Assembly: GCA_037179385.1 (NCBI GenBank)
Contig: CM074185.1
Location: 13,710,866 to 13,774,865, forward strand
Direction: 5' to 3'
DNA: 64,000 bases
DNA from: Holothuria scabra
Taxonomy: Eukaryota; Echinodermata; Holothuroidea; Aspidochirotida; Holothuriidae
Below the pieces are notes generated by a model that was not told the origin of the DNA, did not search any database, and was given only the letters and a program-made list of their open reading frames with translations. The translations under genes and the position numbers were made by a program. Shown here in pieces: positions 9,924 to 20,427 of this stretch. Each line of letters begins with the position of its first letter. The stretch's first letter is position 1.

Positions 9924-10434
9924 CGGAGCTCCTAAAGTGCCAGTCTGCATGTCATGATGGTGAGATAATTTATCTGACCAAGTTGTCATCTTTTCGTTAA
10001 GAAGTCGACATGTTTAAATAATTTATCTTACCATGTCGACATCCTTTGCTTAGGAAGTCGACTTGTTGAGATAATTCATCTTGCCATGTCTACATCCTGT
10101 GCTTATACATAGACATATATAGTTGAAATTATCCCACCATGTCGACTTCCTAAATTAGGATGTTGACATGGCAACATAAATTATATCACCATGTCGACTT
10201 CCTAAATTAGGATGTTGACATGGTGAGATAAATTATCTCACCATGTTGACTTCCTAAGCAAACGATGTCGACATGGTGTCATAAATTATCTCACCATGCC
10301 CACTTCCTAAATTAGGATGTCGACATGGTAACATAAATTATCTCACCATGTCGACTTCTTAGGAAAAGATGATAACTTGGTCAGATAAATTATCTCACCA
10401 TCATGACATGCAGACTGGCACTTTAGGAGCTCCG
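9924..10434. mobile_element. 511-bp foldback element with internal palindromic repeats
   Basis: Terminal inverted repeats of about 90 bp (CGGAGCTCCTAAAGTGCCAG at 9924, its complement ending at 10434) are almost identical. TA flanks both ends (9922-9923, 10435-10436), fitting a TA target duplication as in Tc1/mariner-type MITEs. The interior (about 10010-10350) is an imperfect tandem array of a palindromic unit alternating CATGTCGACTTCCTAA with GGTGAGATAAATTATCTCACC. The whole element can fold as one long hairpin or as several small ones. Confidence 0.8.
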
Positions 10435-10436
10435 TA

Positions 10437-11083
10437 TCAAAGTCATGGACATTTTTTCATTGATTTAGACTTTTTTTGTTTTTGTTTTTTTGTTTCAGGA
10501 CTGGACTGCTTTTCCCGAATGGCGTCCTTAATGGGATCAGGTTTTTTTTCGGTCAAGGGAGATACCAATGCCGGGACAGAACTCCACAACTTCCCACAAT
10601 CTCAGGGAACAGGTCGTCTTTTATCTAGTTGGTACAAACACCTAAACACGGTGCTTTCAATCACTGCTTACGAGGTCAGACCAGTGGCCACAGCGCTGAC
10701 AGTCTCTCCTTTTCCAGAATGAAGACATTGTTGAAATATATTTACTCAATTTATGATAATATATTGCGCAATAATTTATGATGCCGATGTTGTACTGCTC
10801 AAACTGTGTTTTTTTATTCCTTTTTTTCCTTTTTTCCTTTTTTTTTTTCGCTGAAAACTTCTGCACGTGTGCCAATATGTAAATCATCATTTCTCTTATA
10901 TGGGGACGTATACAGGCCCTCCCGGCCTGTACAACGTCCAATGGAAGTACAGCCTCCGATGCAACGGGAAGCGTTCGCGGTCATGTAAACATCAATTTTT
11001 ACCGGACTCCATGCAGATAGTTCCTACACTCGCAACGTTTTTATAGCCCTCCCAAAGAATTCCCTTGGGCAGACACAATCCTT
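10437..11083. other. Intergenic, nothing recognised
   Basis: T-rich stretches and short unrelated open frames; a pyrimidine-rich run lies at 10806-10850. I see no repeat structure or gene here. Confidence 0.4.
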
Positions 11084-11347
11084 CACTCTAAAAGCATCCT
11101 GGTGAAATTTAACCAGGATCGAGGGCAATAATTTTCCATACATTTCCTGGTTAAAATAACGTGGCAATCCTGGTCAAAATTGACGTTTTCTTTGTTAAAT
11201 AAACGACTGGTTAGAAATTCTGATACAAATTTAACATTTTCCTGGTTAAATTTCTTTCTTTTTTTTAACCAGGAAATGTATGGTTGATTATTATTGACCC
11301 CGTCCTGGTTAAATTAACCAGGATTTAACCAGGATGTTTTTAGAGTG
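11084..11347. mobile_element. 264-bp MITE with CACTCTAAAA ends and TTAACCAGG motifs
   Basis: The left end CACTCTAAAAGCATCCTGG and the inverted right end (complement CACTCTAAAAACATCCTGG) match at 18 of 19 positions. The interior repeats CCTGGTTAAA / TTTAACCAGG many times in both orientations. The outermost bases equal those of the 7346-9182 element although the bodies differ, pointing to one transposase family. Confidence 0.75.
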
Positions 11348-11349
11348 TA

Positions 11350-11510
11350 GTTTATCTGCTCATTGCTTAATGCACATAGCCGCTTGTGCCAATGTAAAAT
11401 TCCCTTATGAACACTCTTTGTGCATGTTGTGTAATACGAGCTACACTGCATGTTTTGATGCCAAATCAAGCAACATTGACAATTGAGAACCTCCCTCCAA
11501 CATGTCGGTT
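11350..11510 (-). mobile_element. Fragment of piggyBac-like MITE (family P), reverse
   Basis: Weak reverse-orientation similarity to the family described at 23957-24252: a block with gcttgtgccaatgtaaaattc, aacactctttgtgcatgttgtgtaatacgagct and gacaattgagaa in the same order as the complement of the other copies. Ends are not recognisable. Confidence 0.35.
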
Positions 11511-11621
11511 TGGTTGACGAGTGTATTTCTTTAAGCAGTACAGCTGAACTTGAAGGTTTGCTTCTGCCCAAGGAAAAGTGAGGCTAGAAGTGGTATTTTA
11601 GAGGATTGCAGTTGTCTGGGT

Positions 11622-11847
11622 CAGTGGCGTAGCAACGGAGGGTGGGGTGGGTAGTGGGTAGTTGGTGGGTCGGTGGGTTGGGGTTGGGAGTTAAAACCCT
11701 ACCCATAACCCTACCCCCATGACCCAACTTTGCAATGCAAAAAACACCTAAAATAGCGTTGTTTCTCTCTATCCTTAGAATTTTCCCTCATGTCGTGTCC
11801 CTACCCCCATGACACCACCCCATTACACAATCCTGGCTACGCGCCTG
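11622..11847 (+). mobile_element. Short CAGTGGCGTAGC element (226 bp)
   Basis: CAGTGGCGTAGC at 11622 pairs with an inverted right end, GGCTACGCGCCTG (11835-11847). The interior is a G-rich left part (gggtgggtagtggg...) and C-rich right part, giving overall dyad symmetry. It is a small internal-deletion version of the family at 12695 and 15851. Confidence 0.55.
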
Positions 11848-12690
11848 TTCTGGGCTGAATACTGGGACCGAACACTGATGATTGAAAGACCTGTATCAGT
11901 TGGGTGGGGGCACGTCAATGGACAACTTGACACAATATTGACGAAACAATTTTCCAGTTCTTAGGTAATTGACCTTGGAAGAAAGGAGTACATGTACTTT
12001 TTCTCCAGACGTTTCATTTCATCAATCGCGGTCACCTGATCGCGCCCATACGATATCAAGTTGCTGTACTGAAACCGCAAATATTTAACCTTGGACTGAA
12101 TATAATATTATCATAATATTGTATGACAGATGCCCCGAATTTTAGCATATTTGCTGGCAAAGGCGTATCATCTCAACAGCGCATGTCAGTTATGGGAAAA
12201 TATAAGCCCAAAATGGTATATTTTGCCTGGGGACTGGGGTTCCCACTCTTACCTATTGGACAGGTCTTTGTTGTTTTTCAGGGTAAGCAGTCACCCCAAC
12301 TCTAAGCATAAGAAACGGTCACGATCCTGTTTCCTGGTTGTCTCTTGAGAGTCATGTGACAATATTTTAGCTCCACAAATGGTAAGGTTGTATACTAGTA
12401 GGGGTAACTGATTGGTTTACTGAATATGCAATATTAAAGTGTACCTAATGTCTAAAATTTCAAATATATATATTTTAGAGGTTGCAAAATGAATTGAGTT
12501 CATCAAACTCCCATTGTCATAGCGCGTTACATTGTTAAGATATTAAATGCTGAAATTTATTCACTCAAAACAAAATAATCCATTGCGCAATATTTTATGA
12601 CTTTCTTGTTTTACAACTCACATTACCTGTTTTGTTTCCTCTTGATTTTCGAAATGTTTTTTATGTTCTCGAACGTTTCTTGTTGGCTTT
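11848..12690. other. Intergenic, nothing recognised
   Basis: AT-rich DNA. Two overlapping short frames near 12123-12348 have no recognisable domain and no splice support. No repeat structure found. Confidence 0.4.
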
Positions 12691-12694
12691 TACT

Positions 12695-14288
12695 AGTGGC
12701 GTAGCCACGGGGGGCCTGGGGGCCTAGCCCCCCCTCCCCCCAGATTTTCTCCAGGCCCCCCAGATTTTTTGCGTCCTGTTAAAGTAATTGAAAAAAAATA
12801 AAATGTTTGAACGGAAATAAACTTTGAAGTATATCCTTTAAAACAGTAAATAAATAAAATGTGTAAAAATTAAAAAAAAAAAAAAAAACATGAATGAATG
12901 TGTGTAAAACACATTTTGTGCGCACGTATGAAATCAGGTAATAACTTCAAAATGCCTACTTTCACTAACTTTGATATCGTTTGTGATCTGCACTGTCGTT
13001 TATTGCATTTCACTTCGAAGATGAAACGAAAGTCTCGACGATAAACTTTAATGTGACTTTGTTAGGTTAAGACCCTTTCTGCCTTTCGGATTGCTGATTG
13101 ATTTACTGAAAATAAGGCAATCGTACACTGGAGACCACTCTTACACGACCATTCCTATACTTTATCATACACAAAATATGCCGTAAGCAGGTAAGGGTAC
13201 GGTACTGCCTTCGGATAATTCTTCCCTTCCATCCTTAACATGTAGGCCTACGTCGTGCCTCACTCCTGCCCATGACAAGTGCCACTGAAGGACGATTTTT
13301 TCGACAAGTCCTCTTTTTACTAGTTGGCACTGGCGTCCGGGGGATTTGTAAAATGTCCACAAGGTCCAGATTTCATGTGTTTCCTTCTGCTTTGCGGTTC
13401 AATTATTCTGAGAGATTTATTCGTAGTATTTTAATTTTGACTATGTGATGTACCGATGAACAAATACTGCACCATTTTGCAAATTGTTTCTTTGGCAGTA
13501 TGTATGTCTCTTGTAAAATCTTTACAAAAACTAAAAATATTTTGATATTTTTCATGCTTCCCAAAAAGGGAAAATCCTAAAGCTTAGGCCTATAATCAGT
13601 TCAAAGTTTTGCATTTTGCATCTATAAAGAAAGTTTCTCAGAGGGGGACACAACTACTTTTGGTTTTCCTGTTAAAGGGTAAGGTACTGCCTGAGGTAAG
13701 CTGAAATCCATTCAAATATTGGCGCATTTGCGACTGGGTACATCCAGTTTAAAACACGTGGGAAGTGCCGTTTCCGGCCATCTGGAGGGGTTTTAAAGCC
13801 CAAAATTTTCTTGTACGCTCCGCGCCAACTGATGGTGGCGCTCCGCTTAGATTCAAATATTGCCGCATTTGCGATCTACGTCCTGAAATTTACAATTTTC
13901 CCGAGGGAACGGGAGATACCGGTTCCTTTCAGTCTCATCCCCCAGGCCAGAGATCAGAAGTGCCCAGTTTCGGGGCCCTTAAAAAGTGTATGTATTACCA
14001 CTTTTCATAGATTGATTTTTTATTCTCATTATTTGAGAAGTCGCAGACATGAGATTCGTATTTCAAGGCTGGATACATCCAGTTTAAAACACATGGGAAG
14101 TGCCGTTTCCGGCCATCTGGAGGGGTTTTAAAGTCCAAAATTTTCTTGTACGCTCCGCGCCAACCGATGGTGGCGCTCCGCTTAGATAGTCTTGCCGTGT
14201 CTGAGGTACCAGCCCCCCCCCCACTTGTTACCTAGCCCCCCCCCCCCCCCCCCCAAAAAAAAAAAAATCGCATCCTGGCTACGCCACT
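12695..14288 (+). mobile_element. CAGTGGCGTAGC-ended element, 1.6 kb
   Basis: Begins AGTGGCGTAGCCACGGGGGG and ends with the inverted copy GGCTACGCCACT (14277-14288), with long G (left) and C (right) runs just inside. Its right part contains a 120-bp segment present twice (13740-13855 and 14072-14188). No transposase is readable; frames in it are short. Confidence 0.5.
13735..14188 (+). repeat. Direct 120-bp duplication, 335 bp apart
   Basis: The segment starting catccagtttaaaacacgtgg and ending with a ggtggcgctccgctta stretch occurs at 13740-13855 and, nearly identical, at 14074-14186. Relatives in reverse orientation lie at 15936-16010, and shorter AAGCGGAGCGCCA-headed relatives at 16285, 16466 and 19455. 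Confidence 0.75.
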
Positions 14289-14379
14289 GGCTTGTACAGC
14301 ATATTGTACAGGAAAGGGGTTAATTCATTACACCAGTCCATAAAGATGGTTGTGGCCAAAACTTTCTGATCATTTTGTT

Positions 14380-15225
14380 TTTATTTTCCATGAAGATTTT
14401 ACTTTAAACATGACGTTTCCTGGCTGGGGAAAAATATTCGAAAGTATTAAAATAAAAGGCCATTTGGGGCATTATGTTGCACAAGATTTAAAAACAGGCT
14501 AAAGAACGATTGTTCCTTTAAAGGGTAAATGCAGTCATCCCAATTTGAACAAGATAGTAGTCTACAATAGTTTGCGAATGGCTCTTGACAGTCATGTGAC
14601 AATGTGTTTTCACTGAATTGTGAAATTTACAAGTAGTAATATCTTGGATAACCTTGAATGTTGAATGTTTGAGCCTAAAAATATCCCGAAAGCTTCTTAG
14701 AAGAAAAATTACCAAAAAATGGCAAAATTTATTAGTTGTTCCAAAATAATTTTGGGGTGACTGCTCTTGACGTTTAAGAGACAGGCTTCCCAAATGTGTC
14801 GTGATTTCCATCTCTTTGATTTTTAATAAAGATTTGACCCTGACTATAATACTTTTCTATCTTTCGGACACATGCTTGAGAGAATTTGGATATTCGACCA
14901 TTTTGGGCATTTTGTTGCGGAAGACTGCAAAGTAAAACTCACGAGTAATAGCTTTTTGCGCTGCCCGAATGTGAAGCGAATGTTTGTAACCTTCTTGATT
15001 TTCCACAAAAATTTTTTGTCGGCTATTATGACATTTCTTTCCTTTTTCGGGCATGTCATCCATTTTAACATTCGGGCAGGCTTAGTTTCAAGACTGAAAA
15101 AACTATGCCATTTTTAAAGCTCAAGTGACTGTCGGAATTTTTTTTTTCCAAATTTCTGCCCAAATCTTAGATTTTGAGGAAATTTGGGGGCAGTCGTCTC
15201 CCTGCTCCCCACCCCCGCAGGTCTC
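14380..15225 (+). repeat. Dispersed repeat R, copy 1
   Basis: From tttccatgaagattttac through caggcttcccaaatgtgtcg, aatttggatattcgacca, gggcattttgttg and gctgcccgaa to a C-rich tail. It is collinear with 17205-18045 apart from inserted elements. Many overlapping short frames appear on both strands; none is supported as a gene. Confidence 0.65.
14520..14766 (+). mobile_element. Diverged piggyBac-like MITE (family P) inside repeat R copy 1
   Basis: Left end TTTAAAGGGTAAATGCAGTC and right end complement GAGCAGTCACCCCAAAATTA share the GCAGTCaxCCCAA terminus of family P. The interior gatagtagtctaca...gaatggctcttgacag aligns with the other copies. It interrupts repeat R at the place where copy 2 holds a different element. 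Confidence 0.5.
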
Positions 15226-15850
15226 TGCTCGACTGAGGCACAGAAGTCTGCTCCATTCAGCAAGGTTTTGGTCAATTTGGGCTGTCCTCCGGCCCCCGTC
15301 CCTTACGGCCATGGGGGTTGAGGTAAAAAGCTGAACTGTAGAGAACTAGAAAGCAGTTTTTGGGCAGTAAATGTGATTTTCTTAAGTAAACACGTATAAC
15401 ATGCCGGCCTGAATAACTTACCTGAGCTGAGCGCCATCTTAAAATTGGCAGAGAAGGTACTGAAAATTTGAAAAAATCAACCCCTCTGACAGCCTGAAAA
15501 AGCATTTCTCATGTGTTTGGGCGATTTTTTTCATTTCTGCATTTCTTGTTCAAAGAAGAATAAAATCATACAAAATCTGGTAAAACGCTCTATCTTTACA
15601 GTCTGACAGAAGACATATCTTTCTTGAAAATCCCAAATCTCATTTTTTCTTTCGGGGACGCAGAGCAGACGTATTTCCCATAGGCGGCGGAATATGTTTT
15701 TCTATTGGGGGGGGGGGGGCAAGTTTTCGGCAGCCGATGTAATGGTGACGCCGTGATGCGTCCGGTTTTGCGCAAAGTACAAAACCCCATTGGCGTGGAG
15801 TCCAGAGGCCCTGGTGGGGTTCAGGGGCAAAGCCCCGGTAGGAGTCCAGG
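15226..15850. other. Repeat-rich intergenic DNA
   Basis: Contains a reverse relative of the GAGCGCCA-type repeat (15425-15530: gagcgccatctta ... cccctctgacagcctg ... catttctcatg) and a G-run at 15705-15719. No gene seen. Confidence 0.4.
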
Positions 15851-17204
15851 GCAGTGTCGTACTAAGGTAGGATTTCCTGTGGTAGGCCATGGAGGGCTGG
15901 ATTCATTTGTAGGGGGGCTGGAGTTTACTATCCAAGCGTAGCGCCACCATCAGTTGGCGAGGAGCGTACAAGAAAATTTTGGATTTTAAAACCGCCCAGA
16001 TGGCTGGAATTTGCATTTGCCAGTTTTAAATGTCTTTTATTCTGGTGAGAAAAATTTGTGATTTTTCTCAGATTCAAACACACTTTTGAGATACTGATTA
16101 GCTCAGTTCATTACTCCACTGGGCTATGTATCCTAGGGTCGCAAATCCGGAATCCTGCTGAATGTTGCAAGCAGCTGTTCCAGTGCAGCCTGAGTTAGGT
16201 AGCTCCAAAGGCGTAAGGCAGCATTTTGGTTTGGGGGCAGAAGATTTTTGTCAGAAATATGTAATTCTGCCCGTAAGACAGTCAAAGCGGAGCGACACCA
16301 CTGGTTGGCCGGGCCCGGAGCGTCCAGAAAATGTGAAAATTCGTACCTCTCAGACAGTTGAAAATGACATTTCCCAGGCTTGTAAAGGGGATCCAAGCAG
16401 TCGCTTTTTTAAGTTTCAATGGCAGATAAACGTTCATTCCAAACTAAAATTCAGCCCGGAAGACTAAGCGGAGCGCCATAATTGGTTGGCGCGAAGCGTA
16501 CAAAATGTTTTGAAAATTCGGACCCCTGAAACAGTCGAAAATGACATTTCCCAGCAGTTGCTATTTGATCAGAAAATTACAAGATAAAATGTACCACTAC
16601 CAGTCGATGAAATGGTCCCACATATTTTCGGGGAAAAACTACAAAACGGAATTGAAAACATGCTTATGAATTTTACTCTATTGCGACTCTTGGCTAAATT
16701 CAATATATATTGAAAAAACTGTGTGCCCGAACTTCCGAATATATATGATTTTACTTTTGAAAAAATTAGGCCTATGGGGATCTTATCAGTCGCTATTTTT
16801 ATCAGAAGAATCAGATAAAATGTACCACTACCATTTTATGAAATGAAGTAAATGATTTTTCTTCTATTAGTAACACTTATTGACAGAATTGTCACGTTAC
16901 AATGTGTTTAAATGAATTTTCAAGCAGACTTATGGGAAGGCATTCTCACACTGCATCAGTAAAGTATCGAAAACATAAATTACCCGATTTTCATAACCAT
17001 TACCCGTATTTTGGCTCTAGAGCACGACAGATGGCAAACTTTTGGGCACCTGAACACCCTAGCTAGCTCCTGTCTATCCGTTGAATTAATTTCGCAATTG
17101 AAAACGTCCGAGCATTTTATTAACCCTTTTTTATATATTGACCATTTCGGGCAATGTATGGGATGATGTAAACCTTTGTTTCACATTCTACCCAAATGTG
17201 TCGC

Positions 17205-18045
17205 AGATCTTTTTTATTTTCCATGAAAATTTTACTTTAAATATAGCGTCTTTTTTTTTGCTGAAAAGATTTGAAGCTATTAAAATAATCGGCCAGTTCG
17301 GGTATTTTGTTACACAAGATTAAAAAGCAGGCTCAAGAATGGTCGTATGGAATACCGTTTTAAACATTTATTCAGGAATTTCAGATATCTCTAATTAATT
17401 TCAGATATCTAAAATTATGCACTATTTTAGATATCTGAAATAGAATTAAAGATATCTAAAATTGAATTAGAGATATCTGAAAAAGAATTAGAGATATCTG
17501 AAATTGAATTAGAGATATCTGAAATAGAATTAGAGATATCTGAAATTCCTGAATAAATGTTAAAACGGTATTCCATATGTTCGTTTCTTTTAAGCCACAG
17601 GCTTCCCAAATGTGTCGCGAGTTTTGAGCTCTTAACCTTTCGTAACTATGTTACCCTTACTATGATACTTTTCCATTTTCGGGCAAATGCTTGAAAGAAT
17701 TTGGATATTCGACAATTTCGGGCATTGTATTGTGATTGTCTGTGATGTAAAGGTCACGAATAATAGCTTTTTGAGCTGCCCGAAGGTGCAGCGAATTTTT
17801 GGAACTTTGACTTGGTTTTCATGAAAATTTTATTGCGACTATATGACGTTTCTTTCCTTTTTTCCGGCATATCTTTTTGAGATTTCTGCCACATTTAGGA
17901 ATTTTCTGAAAAACTATCTCATTGCTTTCAAAATTAAAGGGCTGTCCGAATTATTTCCAAATTCCTGCCCGAATTTTTCCTTAATTCCTGTCCGAATTTA
18001 GAGATTTGCGGAAATATGGGACAGTCTTCCCCCTGCCCCGTCTCG
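17205..18045 (+). repeat. Dispersed repeat R, copy 2
   Basis: Collinear with 14380-15225: ttttccatgaaaattttac, caggcttcccaaatgtgtcg, aatttggatattcgacaa, gggcattgtattg and gctgcccgaa in order. It is interrupted at 17346-17577 by a foldback element. Confidence 0.65.
17346..17577. mobile_element. 232-bp foldback MITE with 22-bp AGATATCT tandem repeat
   Basis: Ends TATGGAATACCGTTTTAA (17346) and the inverted copy to 17577 extend about 45 bp, through ATTTATTCAGGAATTTCAGA. Between them lie about seven tandem copies of a 22-bp unit centred on the palindrome AGATATCT (gaattagAGATATCTgaaatt). A reverse open frame with repeating SDISNSI is produced by this array and is not a gene. Confidence 0.75.
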
Positions 18046-18055
18046 TACGCCACTG

Positions 18056-20390
18056 GGTATGTCCACTTCACCCAAGAGTTGAGTGAAGTCCTGTGAGGTA
18101 ATAGTGGTAAGGTTGCGATCCTTGAAACTGCTGACCCAACATGGGTTTGCTGGTTGCACTGGCCAATGACTGGCAGCAATGGCCGTGCAAAGTGAAAATT
18201 CCTTCCAACCATATTAGACCCAAATATTCTACCCACCACACCAAGTATGATTTTGGAACAATTTTGTGCATCCCCAGGAATTGAAAAAAATCCCTACAGG
18301 AGATAGGAACATGCCAGATGCTACGAGCACACTTAAATCCACACCAAGGTATCCAATTTCAGCCATTCCAAATCGGTTAGAAAATTATCCATCCATAAAC
18401 CCGACGAGTAAAAAGTAAAGAGATTCTGAAGATATGAAGCTTGTCACAGTCTACCTAGATTTATTCCGAAATTCAGAGTGGGGCACAATTGCAGAATACC
18501 CTGCAACTGTTTGAAGGGCGAAAATAAACTCTCCTACAGGTTATCGCTCATGTAGGGGTCCAGAGGCGAAGCCCCCGGAAGTTTTGCAAATTTTGCACTC
18601 TGAAAAGTAGTAATTGAGCCAAATGATAGCCGAAATGTAATAAAAGTAACTTAGATTTGTTTAATTACTTTTGAAAAATTTATTCTTGCGACATTAAGTT
18701 ATTGGGGAGAGGGACTATGCCCCCCAAAAATCTCATACTAAAATTTTTTTGGGGAAGGCCCCTGCCCCCTCCCCGCTTCCGCCGCTTATGATTTCCAGAG
18801 AAACGCGTGCCAAGCTGCTCCTACGCTTCTTCAAGTTGCAATGGCGACGCCAATGAGGGTCCTCTTTTTGCAATTTTTCGACGTACTCTTCTAACTTTTT
18901 GAGCAAATTGCAAGAATTAAAAGTGAGATTAAGCAAAAATAGTTTTTTCGTAATTAGCCGTCAAGTTGTACACGTACTAACATTGCATATTGCAAATCTG
19001 TGGCGTAGGAAGCAATATGAAAGTGTGGGGGTGGCAATTTTTGGACTATATGCACATCACCCCAACCCATCGAACAAAAAGTGCATCTTTTATGTTAAAT
19101 TTTTTGCCTTTTTCGACGAGGAAGAATGAATTTTTTAACAACGAAATAAATGGTATTAATCAGTTTTTTTTTTTTCAAATGAAACTGCCTACTGAAAAAG
19201 GTGGAAATATTCGCTTTTATAGTGATTCATTCTACACTAAACAACAAATCCAGTACTATAGGCCTATCTGGGCTATGCCCTCTGCAAACATTAAACATTG
19301 ATAACACTTTGGCACTTCAATACCTAAAGAATCCATCAACATAGACTACTCAACTAACAGGCCGGTATCTGATGATAGGTATATATATGAGAGAATTTGA
19401 GTACGGTAAGCCAATCATTCCCTGCCTGGAATAGTCTTGATCAAAAGGCTGTCTAAGCGGAGCGCCACCTCATTGGCGACGAGAGCTAGTAAAGCAAATT
19501 TTGAAAAATCGCGACCCCTCAGACAATAGTCGGAAATGGCATTTCTCGGGCTTGTAAGTAGTGCGTACGGCTATAAGCAGCAGGGGTGTAAACAGATTTC
19601 TTTAGGGGAAAAGAGTTATCCCCCAAATTTTCCGATTTTTTCAAGTGTGAACACGTACCACTCTGTTAGGGACGGAATAAGTTGCGGCGCGGGAGCGGCG
19701 GGCCGACTCGGAAATTTCTGCGCATTTGAAACAAATATTTCCAAATATGGAGCTTGTATTGCAGAAAGATTCTGGATTCCTGTAAGGAAACTTTGAAAAG
19801 TTGGGGGATAACTGAACTCTCTACTTCCTATATTCAAATGGCAAATACCGTTGAGATTCAATTGGACGTTGTTCAAGTTGTTGCTACATGATGTTACCTA
19901 AGGTCTCCGATGACTTTTAAAGAGCTTCCCAACTTTGTTGTCCTCTTTAGACAGAAGGCTTCAGGAAAATTTAGAACTTCATGACAGACAATTTATAAAA
20001 ATAACCGACATTGAAGCATAAGACCGGTCAACTAACTTGGTTTCACATACTGTATGTTAAATATGTCATTTCCAGGGCTCGGAAAGTTATCCGTGATTTA
20101 TGAGGCAAATTTTGCTATTTTTGAGATTTGGAGAAATGAAAAAGGGGTTTCTGACCGGGAAATGGGGGAAGGGGAGGACGTGTAGGCATATGCTTCCGCC
20201 CCTCTCAAAGTTTCACTGGGGCCTGTCTCCCCTCTCTCCCTACGCATGATGCTGCAAATGTGAGGAAGTGACCTCTGCTGCCTTTGATTCACTTTGGAAC
20301 AAAAAATCAGTAATTCATCTAGAAATGAATGTCCATTTGAATCGGGGTTTCTGGATCTGGATCTGGAAAAATACTGCACAACACTCCAGG
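18056..20390. other. Intergenic, old repeats only
   Basis: Holds a C-rich repeat end at 18740-18790 (cccctgccccctccccgcttccgccgc), a lone CTGTGGCGTAGGAAGC start at 18997 and an AAGCGGAGCGCCACC-headed segment at 19455-19560. Short frames (19536-19796, 20098-20379) lack recognisable domains. No supported gene. Confidence 0.45.
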
Positions 20391-20427
20391 TGGAGTCAAA
20401 CGTGCAGGGTTGAGTGTGTGCATGTAG

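Larger units (their letters stand above)
15851..18055 (+). mobile_element. CAGTGGCGTAGC-type element containing repeat R copy 2
   Basis: Left end GCAGTGTCGTAC (15851) pairs with an inverted right end CGTACGCCACTG (18044-18055). It contains three AAGCGGAGCGCCA-headed segments (15936 reverse, 16285, 16466), then repeat R copy 2 from about 17205. The GCGCCA segments each lead into cccctcagacag ... catttccc, suggesting an internal tandem of about 180 bp. No transposase frame is legible. Confidence 0.45.

Noticed and set aside
10010..10350. CRISPR-like array (repeats with spacers)
   Set aside because: Repeats are palindromic, contiguous and enclosed in long inverted arms of a foldback element in a eukaryotic genome; no spacers.
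17427..17609. Reverse frame with SDISNSI repeats, looking like a repetitive protein
   Set aside because: Translation of the 22-bp AGATATCT array inside a foldback MITE; no context of a gene.
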